A DNA stretch of 64,000 nucleotides. Origin: DASVEE01 sp036380735 (GTDB lineage Bacteria > Acidobacteriota > Thermoanaerobaculia > Gp7-AA8). The notes beneath the pieces are model-generated. The model was not told where the DNA came from. It saw only the letters and a program-made list of their open reading frames with translations, and made no database searches. Positions 31,013-39,353 of the stretch are shown here, piece after piece. Numbering within the stretch: position 1 is the stretch's first letter; every line of letters begins with the position of its first letter. Position numbers and translations under genes: made by a program. The stretch is taken from contig DASVEE010000071.1 of the NCBI GenBank assembly GCA_036380735.1, positions 62,001 to 126,000 on the forward strand. The letters run 5' to 3'.

Positions 31013-32325
31013 CGGAGCCGCCGGAGCCGCTCACGCGGCGCGAGCGGCAGTTCGTCTGGCTGGCGACGATCGCGTTCGCCGCGACGCGCTTCCTGGCGGT
31101 CGCGCTGACGCCATGGGACTGGGACGAAGCGCTCTTCGGCCTCGCGCTCCGCGACTTCGACGTCACGCAGTTCCACCCGCATCCGCCCGGGTTCCCGCTG
31201 TTCATCCTTTTCGCGAAAGCGCTGCAGCTCGTGGGGCTCGGCGAGTTCCGCGCGTTGCAGACGGTGAGCGTCGCCGCGTCGCTCTTCGTCTTCCCGGCGA
31301 TGTTCTTCCTCGTGCGCGAGCTGCGCGGTAGCGTGCACGTGGCGATCGTCTCCGCGGCGCTGCTGACGTTCTTCCCCAATGTCTGGCTCTACGGCGGGAT
31401 GGCCCTCAGCGATATCCCGTCGATGGTGCTGGTGATGCTCGCGTGCGCGCTGCTGCTGCGCGGCTGCCGCAGCAATCCGGCGCTGTACGCCGGCGCCATC
31501 GTCCTGGCCATCGCCGCGGGGATGCGTCCCCAGAATCTCGTCATCGGCTTCGCGCCGGCCATGCTGGCGCTCTTCCACCAGCGCTGGCGCATCGTGGTCC
31601 CCGCGCTCCTCGGCGCGGCGATTCTCGCCGCGAGCTACGGCGGCGCCGCGCACTTCAGCGGCGGGTGGGACGGCTACCGCGACGCGGTGACGCGGCATCA
31701 GCAATACATCGCCGGCGTCGATTCGTTCCGCGCGCCGCTGCGGCCGTCGTTGCTGTACGTCGCCGACGACTTCTTCGTGCGCCCGTTCCGCAACCTGCCG
31801 ATCAATGCGGTGCTCGCGCTGCTCGTGCTCGCGGGGCTGGCCACGCGCGCGAAGCACGTCGTGCTGGCGCTGCTGGCGTTCGCGCCATTCTGCCTCTTCG
31901 CCTGGCTCGTCCTCGACTTCCACAGCGCCAGCCGGTTCTCCCTCGGTTATGCGCCGCTGATGGCGCTCCTCGCCGGCAGCGCGCGCGTGCCGCGCGTGGT
32001 GCCGGGCGCGATCGTGATCGCCATGGCCTTCTGGACCATGCCGGCGCTGCGCGTCGTGCGCACGACGCCGTCACCACCCGCCGCGGCGATCGCGACCATC
32101 CCGCCGGAGGCGCTGGTGTTCATCGACGAGCGCCTCGGCGCGCACATCGCCTTCCTGGCGCCCCACGTGAAGCTGTCGCCCGAACGCGCGGGGGCGTGGG
32201 AGCTGCGCGAAGGAGAAACCGTGATCCCCGGCGCGCGCGCGTTCAAGCGCGACCGGCAGCCGCTGGCGCGGATTGCAAGGGACCGGTACTTCGAGGTGTC
32301 GTTGATTCCGCCGCGCACGCCCTAA
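30991..32325 (+). CDS. GT-C type polytopic glycosyltransferase-like protein 3
   Basis: 444 residues; the third tandem paralogue, starting inside the 3' end of the second (22-bp overlap). It keeps TPWDWDEALF, HPHPPGFPLF, VWLYGGMALSD and AAGMRPQNLV but lacks the long C-terminal beta domain, ending at RYFEVSLIPPRTP. The three copies diverge mainly in the C terminus. Likely role: polyprenyl-linked sugar transfer in the inner membrane; substrate unknown. Confidence 0.75.
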   Translation: MVRYFSLTEPPEPLTRRERQFVWLATIAFAATRFLAVALTPWDWDEALFGLALRDFDVTQFHPHPPGFPLFILFAKALQLVGLGEFRALQTVSVAASLFVFPAMFFLVRELRGSVHVAIVSAALLTFFPNVWLYGGMALSDIPSMVLVMLACALLLRGCRSNPALYAGAIVLAIAAGMRPQNLVIGFAPAMLALFHQRWRIVVPALLGAAILAASYGGAAHFSGGWDGYRDAVTRHQQYIAGVDSFRAPLRPSLLYVADDFFVRPFRNLPINAVLALLVLAGLATRAKHVVLALLAFAPFCLFAWLVLDFHSASRFSLGYAPLMALLAGSARVPRVVPGAIVIAMAFWTMPALRVVRTTPSPPAAAIATIPPEALVFIDERLGAHIAFLAPHVKLSPERAGAWELREGETVIPGARAFKRDRQPLARIARDRYFEVSLIPPRTP

Positions 32326-32331
32326 AAAGAA

Positions 32332-32409
32332 TCAGGACCTACAGGACAGTAAGGACCAGCCGCGGTCCCATCCGTCCTATAGGTCCCATTCGTCCTATAG
32401 GTCCTATCG
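32332..32409. repeat. 9-bp-word hairpin, copy f
   Basis: Left arm 32332-32357 is short and degenerate (GGACCTACAGGACAGTAAGG). The right arm 32365-32409 is complete and ends GTCCTATCGTTTCC. It lies between the convergent third GT-C and pseudokinase genes. Confidence 0.8.
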
Positions 32410-32415
32410 TTTCCG

Positions 32416-34344
32416 TTACAGCTTGAACACGATCGTCTGCGGGTACCAGGTGCGCACGCGCTTTCCGTCTTTCATCGGCGGGGAGAAGCGTGCCGCCTTC
32501 AGCGCGCGGACGGCGGCTTCGTCGAGGCCGAAGCCGGCGCCGCGGAGGACGCGGACTTCGAGGACGTCGCCGGTCTCGGAGACGAAGACCGTCGCGATGA
32601 CGCTGCCTTCGACGCGCTGGCGCATGGCGACCGGCGGGTAGCTCGGGCGGATCTGCTTGAGGGGGCGGGGGAGCGTGTCGAGCTCGTTGACGTCGATGAC
32701 TTCGCCCTCGCGGATCACGCGCGCCTGCTGCACGGGCTCCGGTGCCGGGGCGGCGCTCTGCGCCTGCACGGGCGCGGGGATAGCCGCCGGCTGCTGCTGA
32801 GCCACGGTCTGCGTCGGCACGGTCGCCGTCGGAGCGGGCGTGGCGGCTTCGCGGCGCTGCGCGTCGAGCTGCGCCGCCGACATCGACGGCCGCTCCTCGG
32901 CCGGGGCCGGCGCGGCGGAGGTCGTCTGCACGGGAGCGTTCTTCGACTTGTCCTTCTGGAGCTGGCGGTTGAAGTCTTCCTGCAGCTTCATCATCTCGGC
33001 CATGCGGGCCTTGACGGCTTCTTCGAACGCCTTCTGCTGCGCGGCGGGATCGACGGTGCCGGTGGTCGCGGTGGCCGGAGCGGCCGACGTCTCGGCGACG
33101 ACGACGGCCTCGGAGATGATGCGCGGCGGCGCGGCCGGCTTCGTCGGCAGGACGCTGGCGGCGGCGACTTTCGGCGCGGCCGGCTGCGGCTTGTTGAGCA
33201 TGAAGTAGCCGCCAGCGCCCACGGCGGCGAGGACGACGGTCGCGGCGGCGGCGTAGAGCGGCGCCTTGCTCTTCTTCTTCGGCTCGGCGGCGGCGAACAT
33301 CGGCGCGGCCGGGCGCGGTGCGGCGGCCGGTGCCGCGGCCACGACGGGCGCCGGCTCCGGCTGGAGGTACGGCTCGAGGTCGACCTTCGCTTCGCGCTCG
33401 CGGTCGACGGCTTCTCCCTCGAGCTCCTTCTTCAGGAGGTTGCTGAGGTAGAAGGCGAGGTTGAACGTGGTGGCGGAGTAGTTGCCGTTGTTGACCAGCG
33501 AGGAGATGGCCTGCTTCATCTCGGCGACGGTCTTGTAACGCTGCGCCGGATCGAGGACGAGCGACTTGTCGAGGATGGCGCGGATGTCGTCGGGGATGGC
33601 GGTGCCGGCCATGGTCTTCGTCGCGCGCACGACCTGCGCGTAGGCGGAGGAGGTGGTGGCGTCGGGCGGTTCCTGCCCGGTCACGACCAGGAAGAGGATC
33701 GCCCCCAGCGAGAACACCTCGGCCGACTGCGTCGATTTGCCGGATTCGCGGTACTCGGGAGAGACGTAATGCCCCATCTCGTTGGCGGAGCGGGGATCGA
33801 TGAACGAGCGGATGATGCCGTAGCCGAGTTGCTGGCCGCCGACGCGGATCTCGCCGTCGTCGCTGATCCAGATGAAGTGGGGGAGGAGCGCGCCGTGCGT
33901 CAGCTTCTGGCCGTCCGAGGTGCGGAGGTCGGAGGTGGTGGCAAGCGAGAGCGCGACCTTCTCGGCGATGACGATGGCCTGATCGAGGGGGATCGGGTTG
34001 GCCGGCGTCGAGGCGTTGCCGCGGGCCTTGTCGATGATGTGGCGCAGCGAGCGTCCGCCGGCGTAATCCCACGCGAGATAGCCGATGCCGTTGGCGACGC
34101 CGGCGACCTGATCGCGCGCGAAGGACGTCCCGGTGAACTGGGGGATGATCTGCGCGGCGCCGGCGAGCGTCGCCGCGAGCTCTTCGCGGTGACCGCCGGT
34201 GAAGCGGCGGAGGGCGACCGTGGGTCCGAGCTGCTCGCCGTCGATGCGTCCGGCGCGCCACATCTCACCGAGGGCGTCGGCTTCGAGACGCTTGAAAAGC
34301 AGGTACTGCCCGAACTGTTCGAACGGCTTGTTCTTGGACGCCAT
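32416..34344 (-). CDS. pseudokinase with transmembrane span and TonB C-terminal domain
   Basis: 642 residues. Residues about 10-290 have the overall order of a Ser/Thr kinase domain (IDGEQLGPTVALRRF, GVANGIGYLAWDYAGGRSL, YVSPEYRESGKSTQSAEVFS), but the catalytic loop reads HGALLPHF instead of HRDLKPxN and the DFG region reads VGGQQLG, so it should be catalytically dead. A membrane segment (about 362-380) and a long Ala/Pro-rich stalk follow. The last 90 residues are a TonB C-terminal domain (LKQIRPSYPPVAMRQRVEG, VRALKAARFSPP, WYPQTIVFKL). A ligand-sensing or scaffolding role is inferred. Confidence 0.8.
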   Translation of the reverse strand: MASKNKPFEQFGQYLLFKRLEADALGEMWRAGRIDGEQLGPTVALRRFTGGHREELAATLAGAAQIIPQFTGTSFARDQVAGVANGIGYLAWDYAGGRSLRHIIDKARGNASTPANPIPLDQAIVIAEKVALSLATTSDLRTSDGQKLTHGALLPHFIWISDDGEIRVGGQQLGYGIIRSFIDPRSANEMGHYVSPEYRESGKSTQSAEVFSLGAILFLVVTGQEPPDATTSSAYAQVVRATKTMAGTAIPDDIRAILDKSLVLDPAQRYKTVAEMKQAISSLVNNGNYSATTFNLAFYLSNLLKKELEGEAVDREREAKVDLEPYLQPEPAPVVAAAPAAAPRPAAPMFAAAEPKKKSKAPLYAAAATVVLAAVGAGGYFMLNKPQPAAPKVAAASVLPTKPAAPPRIISEAVVVAETSAAPATATTGTVDPAAQQKAFEEAVKARMAEMMKLQEDFNRQLQKDKSKNAPVQTTSAAPAPAEERPSMSAAQLDAQRREAATPAPTATVPTQTVAQQQPAAIPAPVQAQSAAPAPEPVQQARVIREGEVIDVNELDTLPRPLKQIRPSYPPVAMRQRVEGSVIATVFVSETGDVLEVRVLRGAGFGLDEAAVRALKAARFSPPMKDGKRVRTWYPQTIVFKL

Positions 34345-34480
34345 GGCTGCGGACCCCCGGAGTTATTTGCTGTGGATTGCGGTGAGACAGAATAACACTG
34401 TGTGACGGAATTGAGAATTGTGATTTTAAGGCAAAACGACCGTGTGGCTGGGTCCGGTGGGGTGGGGGTGCGGTGGGGGG

Positions 34481-34576
34481 GGGGACGATGGGACGAATGG
34501 GACGGATAGGACGAATAGGACCGATGGGACAGAGGTAGGGTGGATGGGGGTCCTATAGGTCCTATTCGTCCTATTT
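34481..34576. repeat. 9-bp-word hairpin, copy g
   Basis: Left arm 34481-34531 has GGACGATGGGACGAATGG and further words. Right arm 34549-34576 has the complementary words. It lies between mltG and the pseudokinase gene, which run in the same direction, so it can terminate mltG transcripts or shape the pseudokinase promoter. A lone GGAATTGAGAATTG word of another family sits nearby at about 34407-34420. Confidence 0.8.
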
Positions 34577-34579
34577 GTG

Positions 34580-35671
34580 TCACTGCCCTTGCGGCTGTTG
34601 TTGCTGTTGCTGCTGCGCCCGTTTGTTGCGGAAGTACTGGCGCTGGTAGACCTCGACGTTGCGATTGTGCTCCGCGTTGTTGGTGGCGAAGACGTGGGAG
34701 CCGTCGTTTTTGGCGACGAAGTAGAGGAAATTCGTGGTCGCGGGGGCGGCGGCGGCGCGCAGTGACGCCAAACCGGGGTTGGCGATCGGGCCGGGAGGGA
34801 GCCCGGGCACGCGATAGGTGTTGTAGGGCGACTCGATCTGGAGATCGGCCTTGCGGATGTTGCCGTCCCAGCGATTCGCGAGCTTCAGGGCATAGATGAC
34901 CGTCGGGTCGGCGCCGAGGAGCATGCGTTTGTTGATGCGGTTGAAGTAGACCGAGGCGACGATCGGCCGTTCGCGCGGCAACTGCGCCTCGGTTTCGACG
35001 ATCGAGGCGAGCGTCACGGTCTGGTGGACGCCGAGGCCGGTGGTGATCGTGCTCAGCTCATTGCCCCAGTGGCTGCGGAAGTTCTGCACCATGGCCCGGG
35101 CGATCGTCGCCGCCGAGGTGCCGGGATCGAACTTGTACGTATCGGGGAAGAGGTATCCCTCGAGCGAGTCGGCTTCCGGCGCGATGTCGCGGATGAGCTC
35201 CGCGTCGTCCGTGATCTTCCGCCACTCCTCCTCCGTTCCCAGCCCCTGGCCGGCGAAGATCTTGGCGATGGCGAAGCGGTCGAGCCCTTCGCGGATGGTG
35301 ATGGAGCGGAGGCTGACCTCCCCTTTGACCAGCTTCTCGATCACGTCGGCCGCCGAGAGCGGCTTGGTGAACTCGTAGACGCCCGCTTTCATGGAGTCGC
35401 GGTTGCGCAGGATCTTCATGTAGACCATCGGGACGTAGTGGTCGCGGAGGATCCCTTCCTTCTTCAGCGTCTCGAGGATGGAGGCGGTGCGCTGCCCCTT
35501 CTTGATTTCGACGCGTTTCCGGTCATCGGTGTAGCCCTTGTATGGCTCGCGCATCGCCCGCCAGAAGAAATAGCCGCCGGCGGCGGCGAAGAGGATGCCG
35601 AAGATGAAGAGGGTGAAGAGCGACTGCCCGAACTTCCGGCAGCCGCCGCGTTTCGTGGAGCGGCGTGCTAT
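34580..35671 (-). CDS. mltG: endolytic murein transglycosylase MltG (AUA start)
   Basis: About 363 residues. The only frame with a membrane anchor starts at ATA 35671: the leader IARRSTKRGGCRKFGQ is followed by the hydrophobic segment LFTLFIFGILFAAAGGYFF. An in-frame ATG at 35554 would remove the anchor. AGGAGG lies 5 nt before the ATA, and the ATA overlaps the ruvX TAG (ATAG). MltG cuts nascent glycan strands and sets their length. Family features: LYGYLFPDTY-like SLEGYLFPDTYKF, TLASIVETEAQLPRERP with the catalytic Glu, and VASVYFNRI. The tail is Gln-rich. Confidence 0.85.
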   Translation of the reverse strand: MARRSTKRGGCRKFGQSLFTLFIFGILFAAAGGYFFWRAMREPYKGYTDDRKRVEIKKGQRTASILETLKKEGILRDHYVPMVYMKILRNRDSMKAGVYEFTKPLSAADVIEKLVKGEVSLRSITIREGLDRFAIAKIFAGQGLGTEEEWRKITDDAELIRDIAPEADSLEGYLFPDTYKFDPGTSAATIARAMVQNFRSHWGNELSTITTGLGVHQTVTLASIVETEAQLPRERPIVASVYFNRINKRMLLGADPTVIYALKLANRWDGNIRKADLQIESPYNTYRVPGLPPGPIANPGLASLRAAAAPATTNFLYFVAKNDGSHVFATNNAEHNRNVEVYQRQYFRNKRAQQQQQQQPQGQ

Positions 35672-36075
35672 GACTTCCTCCTGCTGTGGTCATCCAGGAA
35701 CGCCTGGAGGATGACGGCGGCGGCGTGCATGTCGATTTCCTGCTGGGCGTCGCGGCGGCTGCGCCCCGCGGCGCGGAGACGCTCCGCGGCCTCGACGGTC
35801 GAGAGCGCCTCGTCCCAGAGCACGACCTGTTTGCACGTCTTCTGCCGCAGCCGCTCCGCGAAATCGCGGAACTTCTCGTCGTTGGTGCTGGCGTGGGTGC
35901 GCCGGGGGATGCCGACGACGAAGGTGTCGACCTCGAGCTCCTGCCCGAGACGATCGAGCTTCGCCACGACGTCCCCCTCGTTGCGCAGCACGGAGTGCGG
36001 CGTCGCCAGCGAGTCCGATTCGCTCACCGCGATGCCGATGCGCCGCGCACCGAGGTCGATTCCGAGGATGGGCAC
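35668..36075 (-). CDS. ruvX: Holliday-junction resolvase-like YqgF/RuvX
   Basis: 135 residues with the RNase H-fold signature GIDLGARRIGIAVSE at the start, VVGIPRRTHAS, VVLWDEALSTVEAAERL and the C-terminal DMHAAAVILQAFLDD. RuvX/YqgF is tied to rRNA maturation and pre-16S processing. It precedes mltG with overlapping stop/start, the same gene order seen in many bacteria. Confidence 0.9.
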   Translation of the reverse strand: MPILGIDLGARRIGIAVSESDSLATPHSVLRNEGDVVAKLDRLGQELEVDTFVVGIPRRTHASTNDEKFRDFAERLRQKTCKQVVLWDEALSTVEAAERLRAAGRSRRDAQQEIDMHAAAVILQAFLDDHSRRKS

Positions 36076-36093
36076 GGGGGGATTCTAATTCGC

Positions 36094-36166
36094 GTTGTCC
36101 GTTTTCCGTTGTCCGTAGTCCGTGTTCCGCGCCTCCACGGACAACGGAAAACGGACAACGGACAAC
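36094..36166. repeat. ACGGACA-word hairpin
   Basis: A 23-bp perfect inverted repeat (36094-36116 with 36137-36159) made of ACGGACA and ACGGAAA words, extended by more words on either side. It lies between divergent ruvX and pilT. TACAAT at 36172-36177, a candidate -10 for pilT, is directly next to it. Confidence 0.85.
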
Positions 36167-36201
36167 TCCCTTACAATGTCGGCCGTCCAGCGAGGGACCC
36201 C

Positions 36202-37341
36202 ATGAAAAACTTCAATCTCGACGCCATTCTCGAGGCGATGCTCAAGATTTCGGACCGGGTGTCGGATCTGAACTTCTCGGTCGGGCGTCCGCCTCAGGTG
36301 GAAGTCGACGGCCAGCTCGTGCCGGTCAACTTTCCCGGGCTGCCGCGGCTCACGCCGTACCAGACCGAAATGATTGCGATGTACATGCTGCGCGGCGACC
36401 GTGAGCTGACGCGCACGCTGATGACGAACGGGTCGGTCGACCTGTCGTACTCGATCCCGCAGAAGACGCGGTTCCGCGTGAACATCTTCTCCCAGCGCGG
36501 CACGTACGCCATCGTCCTGCGCGTGATCCCGGAGGGGATTCCGACGCTGGAGTCGCTGAAGATGCCGGCGGAGCTGTTCAACGTCGGGAAGCTGAAGAAC
36601 GGCATCGTCCTGGTGACGGGGCCGACCGGCTCGGGCAAGTCGACGACGCTGGCGGCGATGATCAACCAGATCAACGTGGAGTCGGCGTACCACATCATCA
36701 CGATCGAAGACCCGGTCGAGTACATGCACAAGCACATCAAGTCGACGGTGAACCAGCGCGAGGTGGGGTCGGACACGAAGACGTTCTCCCTCGCCCTGCG
36801 CGCCGCGCTGCGCCAGGCGCCGAAGGTGATCCTCATCGGCGAGATGCGCGACGTGGAGACGATCGAGATTGCCATGGAAGCGGCGGAGACGGGCCACCTC
36901 GTGCTGTCGACGCTGCACACGATCGACGCGGCGAAGACGGTCGACCGCATCGTCGGCGTCTTCCCGAAGGATCAGGAGCCGCAGATCCGGACGCGCTTCT
37001 CGCAGTCGTTCCGCTACGTGATCTCGCAGCGCCTGCTGCCGAAGGTCGGCGGCGGACGCGTGGCGGCGCTGGAGATCCTGAAGTCGACGATGCGCACGCG
37101 CGACTACATCGTGAAGGGGGAGTCGGAGGGGCGCTCGCTGGTCGACGCCATGCACGACGGCTCGGTCGACGGGATGCAGACGTTCGACGACGAGATCGAG
37201 AAGCTGTGGAACCAGCGCGTCATCAGCAAGGAGACGGCGCTGGCGTACGCGACGAACCCGACGAACCTCGCCCTGCGGCTGACGGACGAACCGACCAGCC
37301 CGGCCGAGGAAGAAGGCTCGATGCTGTCGATGCTCGAGTAG
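36202..37341 (+). CDS. pilT: twitching motility ATPase PilT
   Basis: 379 residues starting MKNFNLDAILEAM behind GAGGGA. Secretion ATPase hallmarks: Walker A GPTGSGKST, Asp box ITIEDPVEYMH, Walker B VILIGEMRD, and His box LVLSTLHTIDAA, with the PilT-type Arg fingers. PilT drives pilus retraction. The C terminus is slightly extended and acidic (EEEGSMLSMLE). Pilins follow within 2 kb, so a type IV pilus is likely. Confidence 0.94.
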   Translation: MKNFNLDAILEAMLKISDRVSDLNFSVGRPPQVEVDGQLVPVNFPGLPRLTPYQTEMIAMYMLRGDRELTRTLMTNGSVDLSYSIPQKTRFRVNIFSQRGTYAIVLRVIPEGIPTLESLKMPAELFNVGKLKNGIVLVTGPTGSGKSTTLAAMINQINVESAYHIITIEDPVEYMHKHIKSTVNQREVGSDTKTFSLALRAALRQAPKVILIGEMRDVETIEIAMEAAETGHLVLSTLHTIDAAKTVDRIVGVFPKDQEPQIRTRFSQSFRYVISQRLLPKVGGGRVAALEILKSTMRTRDYIVKGESEGRSLVDAMHDGSVDGMQTFDDEIEKLWNQRVISKETALAYATNPTNLALRLTDEPTSPAEEEGSMLSMLE

Positions 37342-37361
37342 GCGGAGTCCCGGCAAACATC

Positions 37362-37991
37362 ATGATCCGAATCACGTGCAGCAACTGCCAGAAGCCGCTC
37401 TCGCTCGACGAGACGAAACTGCCGATGAAGGAAGTGGCGTTCCCCTGCCCGGTCTGCAAGACGCGGCTGACGGTGGACCGCCGCGAGCTGGAAGGGGGCG
37501 CCGAAGCGGCCGCTCCCGTGGCGCCGGTGCCGATCCAGCCGCTGGCGGCGGATGACGACGACCATGCGAACGAGTTCGGCGCGAAGGCGCTGATCGTCGG
37601 CAGCGACAGCCCGGCGCTCCGTCAGGCGGCGAAGCTGCTCGGCTTCCTGCCCATCGTGCACGCCGAGCCGGCCAAGGCGCGCGAGTACTTCATGCAGGAG
37701 TTCCCGCAGGTCGTCATCATCAGCCCGCCGCAGGTGACACCGCCGCCGCTCGAGGCCATGCAGCCGATCATCTCGCTGATGCCGGCGGACCGGCGGAAGT
37801 CGTTCTACATCCTCGTGGCGGACAACCTGCGCACGCTGGACGGGAACGCGGCGTTCCTCTACGGGGTCAACCTCGTCGTGGCGACGAAGGACCTGGGGCA
37901 GCTTCCGCAGATCTACCGCGACGCCCACGCATACCACGAACGGCTGTACGCCAGCGTGAACGCGGTGTCGCGGGCGATGAACGCGGGGTGA
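37362..37991 (+). CDS. zinc-ribbon protein with a receiver-like domain
   Basis: 209 residues from MIRITCSNCQ. The N terminus has two CxxC knuckles (CSNC and CPVC) of MJ0042/zinc-ribbon type. After a Pro/Ala linker, residues about 75-195 form a Rossmann-like domain with ALIVGSDSPALRQAAKLLGF and VVIISPP, similar to a receiver or PilZ-partner fold but without the acidic pocket. It follows pilT by 20 bp and may regulate the pilus machinery (positional inference). Confidence 0.65.
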   Translation: MIRITCSNCQKPLSLDETKLPMKEVAFPCPVCKTRLTVDRRELEGGAEAAAPVAPVPIQPLAADDDDHANEFGAKALIVGSDSPALRQAAKLLGFLPIVHAEPAKAREYFMQEFPQVVIISPPQVTPPPLEAMQPIISLMPADRRKSFYILVADNLRTLDGNAAFLYGVNLVVATKDLGQLPQIYRDAHAYHERLYASVNAVSRAMNAG

Positions 37992-38076
37992 GGAATTGAG
38001 AATTGGGAATTGAGAATGGAGAATTGAGGTGGCTACCGAGCTTTTCTCAATTCTCCATTCAGCAATTCTCAATTCC
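37992..38076. repeat. GAATTGAG-word hairpin
   Basis: Perfect pairs join 37992-38004 with 38064-38076 (13 bp) and 38014-38028 with 38046-38060 (15 bp). Words are GAATTGAG and GAATGGAG types. It begins at the stop of the zinc-ribbon gene and ends next to the pilin stop, so it bridges two convergent genes. Confidence 0.85.
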
Positions 38077-38077
38077 A

Positions 38078-38563
38078 CTACGGCGTCTGAACGCCTTCCG
38101 GGTACTGCACGAACATCCCGGTGCTGTAGATGATGTCGCAGTCGGGGACGTTGGTGCCGCCGCCCGCGGGGGACGACTCCTTGTTGCCGTCCTTCCCGTA
38201 CGAGGTGATCATGTAGCGCGATCCTACAGCGTCGGTCTGGAACTCCAGGAGCCGGTGCCAGCCGTCCTTTTCGGGAAACGGCGGTTTGACGAACGTCGGG
38301 ACGAGCAACTGCTCCATCTCGGCGACCGTTTTCGTCTCCGAACAGCAGAGCGAGAGCCCTGCGGCCGTGTAGCCTCCGGTCTCCGTCGATCGTGACTCCC
38401 ACCCCATGGCGATCTGGCGCATGTCGGCCATGGTCCTCTTCTGCTTCGCGCGCGTCATGGCGGCGAGCAGGTTCGGAATGGCGATGGCGGCCAGAAGGCC
38501 GATGATGGCGACGACGATCAGGAGCTCGATGAGAGTGAACCCATTTCTCTCTCTCTGCAACAT
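38078..38563 (-). CDS. type IV pilin-like protein 2
   Basis: 161 residues. The prepilin motif is GFTLIELL with Glu at +5, then a hydrophobic helix ending AIAIPNLLAAM. Behind the helix, KQKRTMADMRQIAMGWE and a C-terminal D-region with cysteines (LSLCCSET, DCDIIYS). AGGAGA precedes the ATG. The sequence resembles protein 1 (38630), including the MFVQYPEGVQT ending, so the two are paralogues, minor/major pilins or GspG-like. Confidence 0.88.
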   Translation of the reverse strand: MLQRERNGFTLIELLIVVAIIGLLAAIAIPNLLAAMTRAKQKRTMADMRQIAMGWESRSTETGGYTAAGLSLCCSETKTVAEMEQLLVPTFVKPPFPEKDGWHRLLEFQTDAVGSRYMITSYGKDGNKESSPAGGGTNVPDCDIIYSTGMFVQYPEGVQTP

Positions 38564-38580
38564 CGAGATTCTCCTGCTAG

Positions 38581-38606
38581 AAAAACGGGCGCCTTGCGGC
38601 GCCCGT
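38581..38606 (-). terminator. intrinsic terminator between the two pilin genes
   Basis: ACGGGCGCC (38585-38593), loop TTGC, GGCGCCCGT (38598-38606). On the minus strand it is followed by five T. It should end most pilin-1 transcripts, leaving a lower level of pilin 2 by readthrough, as in major/minor pilin operons. Confidence 0.85.
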
Positions 38607-38629
38607 CAGTCTGCTGCAAGTGTTGCGGA

Positions 38630-39097
38630 CTACTGCGTCTGGACGCCTTCCGGATACTGAACGAACGAGCCGTTCTGGTAGACGATGTCGCAGTCGAAGT
38701 TCGTGGTCGGTCCGCCCGGGAGGCCGTCGACCTTCTTGTCCTTGCCGTAGGACTGGATCCAGTACTCGTTGGCGTTGGCGGCGGTCACCCAGGGAGTGCT
38801 CCAGCCGTCCTTGTCCGGGAACGTCTTGATGTACGTCGGCTCGAGCTGAGCCTTGAGGTTCGCGAGCGGGTACGTCGTCGGGGCCGTGATCGCGCCCGCG
38901 GCGGTGTACTGGTTCGTGTCGGTGGCGCGAGCTTCCCACGCCGTGGCGAGCGAACGCATGTCAGCCATGGTGCGCTTCTGCTTGGAACGCTGCATCGCGG
39001 TGAGCAGGTTCGGGATCGCGATAGCCGCGAGGATGCCGATGATCGCAACGACGATCAGCAGCTCGATGAGGGTGAAACCTTTTTGCTTCCTGGACAT
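38630..39097 (-). CDS. type IV pilin-like protein 1
   Basis: 155 residues with MSRKQKGFTLIELLI at the start (cleavage after Gly7, Glu at +5 of the mature form) and the helix AIIGILAAIAIPNLL. The globular part ends FDCDIVYQNGSFVQYPEG. AAGGAGGA lies 7 nt before the ATG. It is followed by a terminator and by a paralogue, so it is probably the major pilin. Upstream 39098-39353 holds a hairpin and a lone word copy but no certain promoter. Confidence 0.9.
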   Translation of the reverse strand: MSRKQKGFTLIELLIVVAIIGILAAIAIPNLLTAMQRSKQKRTMADMRSLATAWEARATDTNQYTAAGAITAPTTYPLANLKAQLEPTYIKTFPDKDGWSTPWVTAANANEYWIQSYGKDKKVDGLPGGPTTNFDCDIVYQNGSFVQYPEGVQTQ

Positions 39098-39239
39098 TTA
39101 CAGTCCTCCTTTTCGTGAAAACCCCTAATCGCAATCGAAATACCACTTGTGCCGATTTCTCAAGTCGTTGACGACACTGCTGTTAGAGGAACAGGTGGGG
39201 TGCGCCGCAGGGGTGTTCTGACGCTATTCGGCAGGGGGT

Positions 39240-39290
39240 CCTGACAATTAGTGTCAGGCGTGCGTAGGACCAATAGGACGGATGGGACCT
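39240..39290. repeat. small hairpin and lone 9-bp-word half element
   Basis: CCTGACA (39240-39246) pairs with TGTCAGG (39252-39258). Next to it, 39265-39290 has three words (GGACCAATA, GGACGGATG, GGACCT) without a complementary arm. It looks like a half element or a decayed hairpin upstream of the pilin gene. Confidence 0.6.
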
Positions 39291-39353
39291 AGGGAAACCG
39301 GGAGAGAGAGAGGGGTAAGTTTGGCGCCGGGCGGGGGTGATCCGAGCGGCGGC

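Noticed and set aside
34330..34440. Promoter of the pseudokinase gene (TTCTCA-N17-TATTCT on the minus strand)
   Set aside because: Only four of six matches in each box; too weak to list.
39098..39239. Sigma-54 promoter upstream of the pilin gene
   Set aside because: The GGCAC present is not followed by GC at the required 10-bp spacing.
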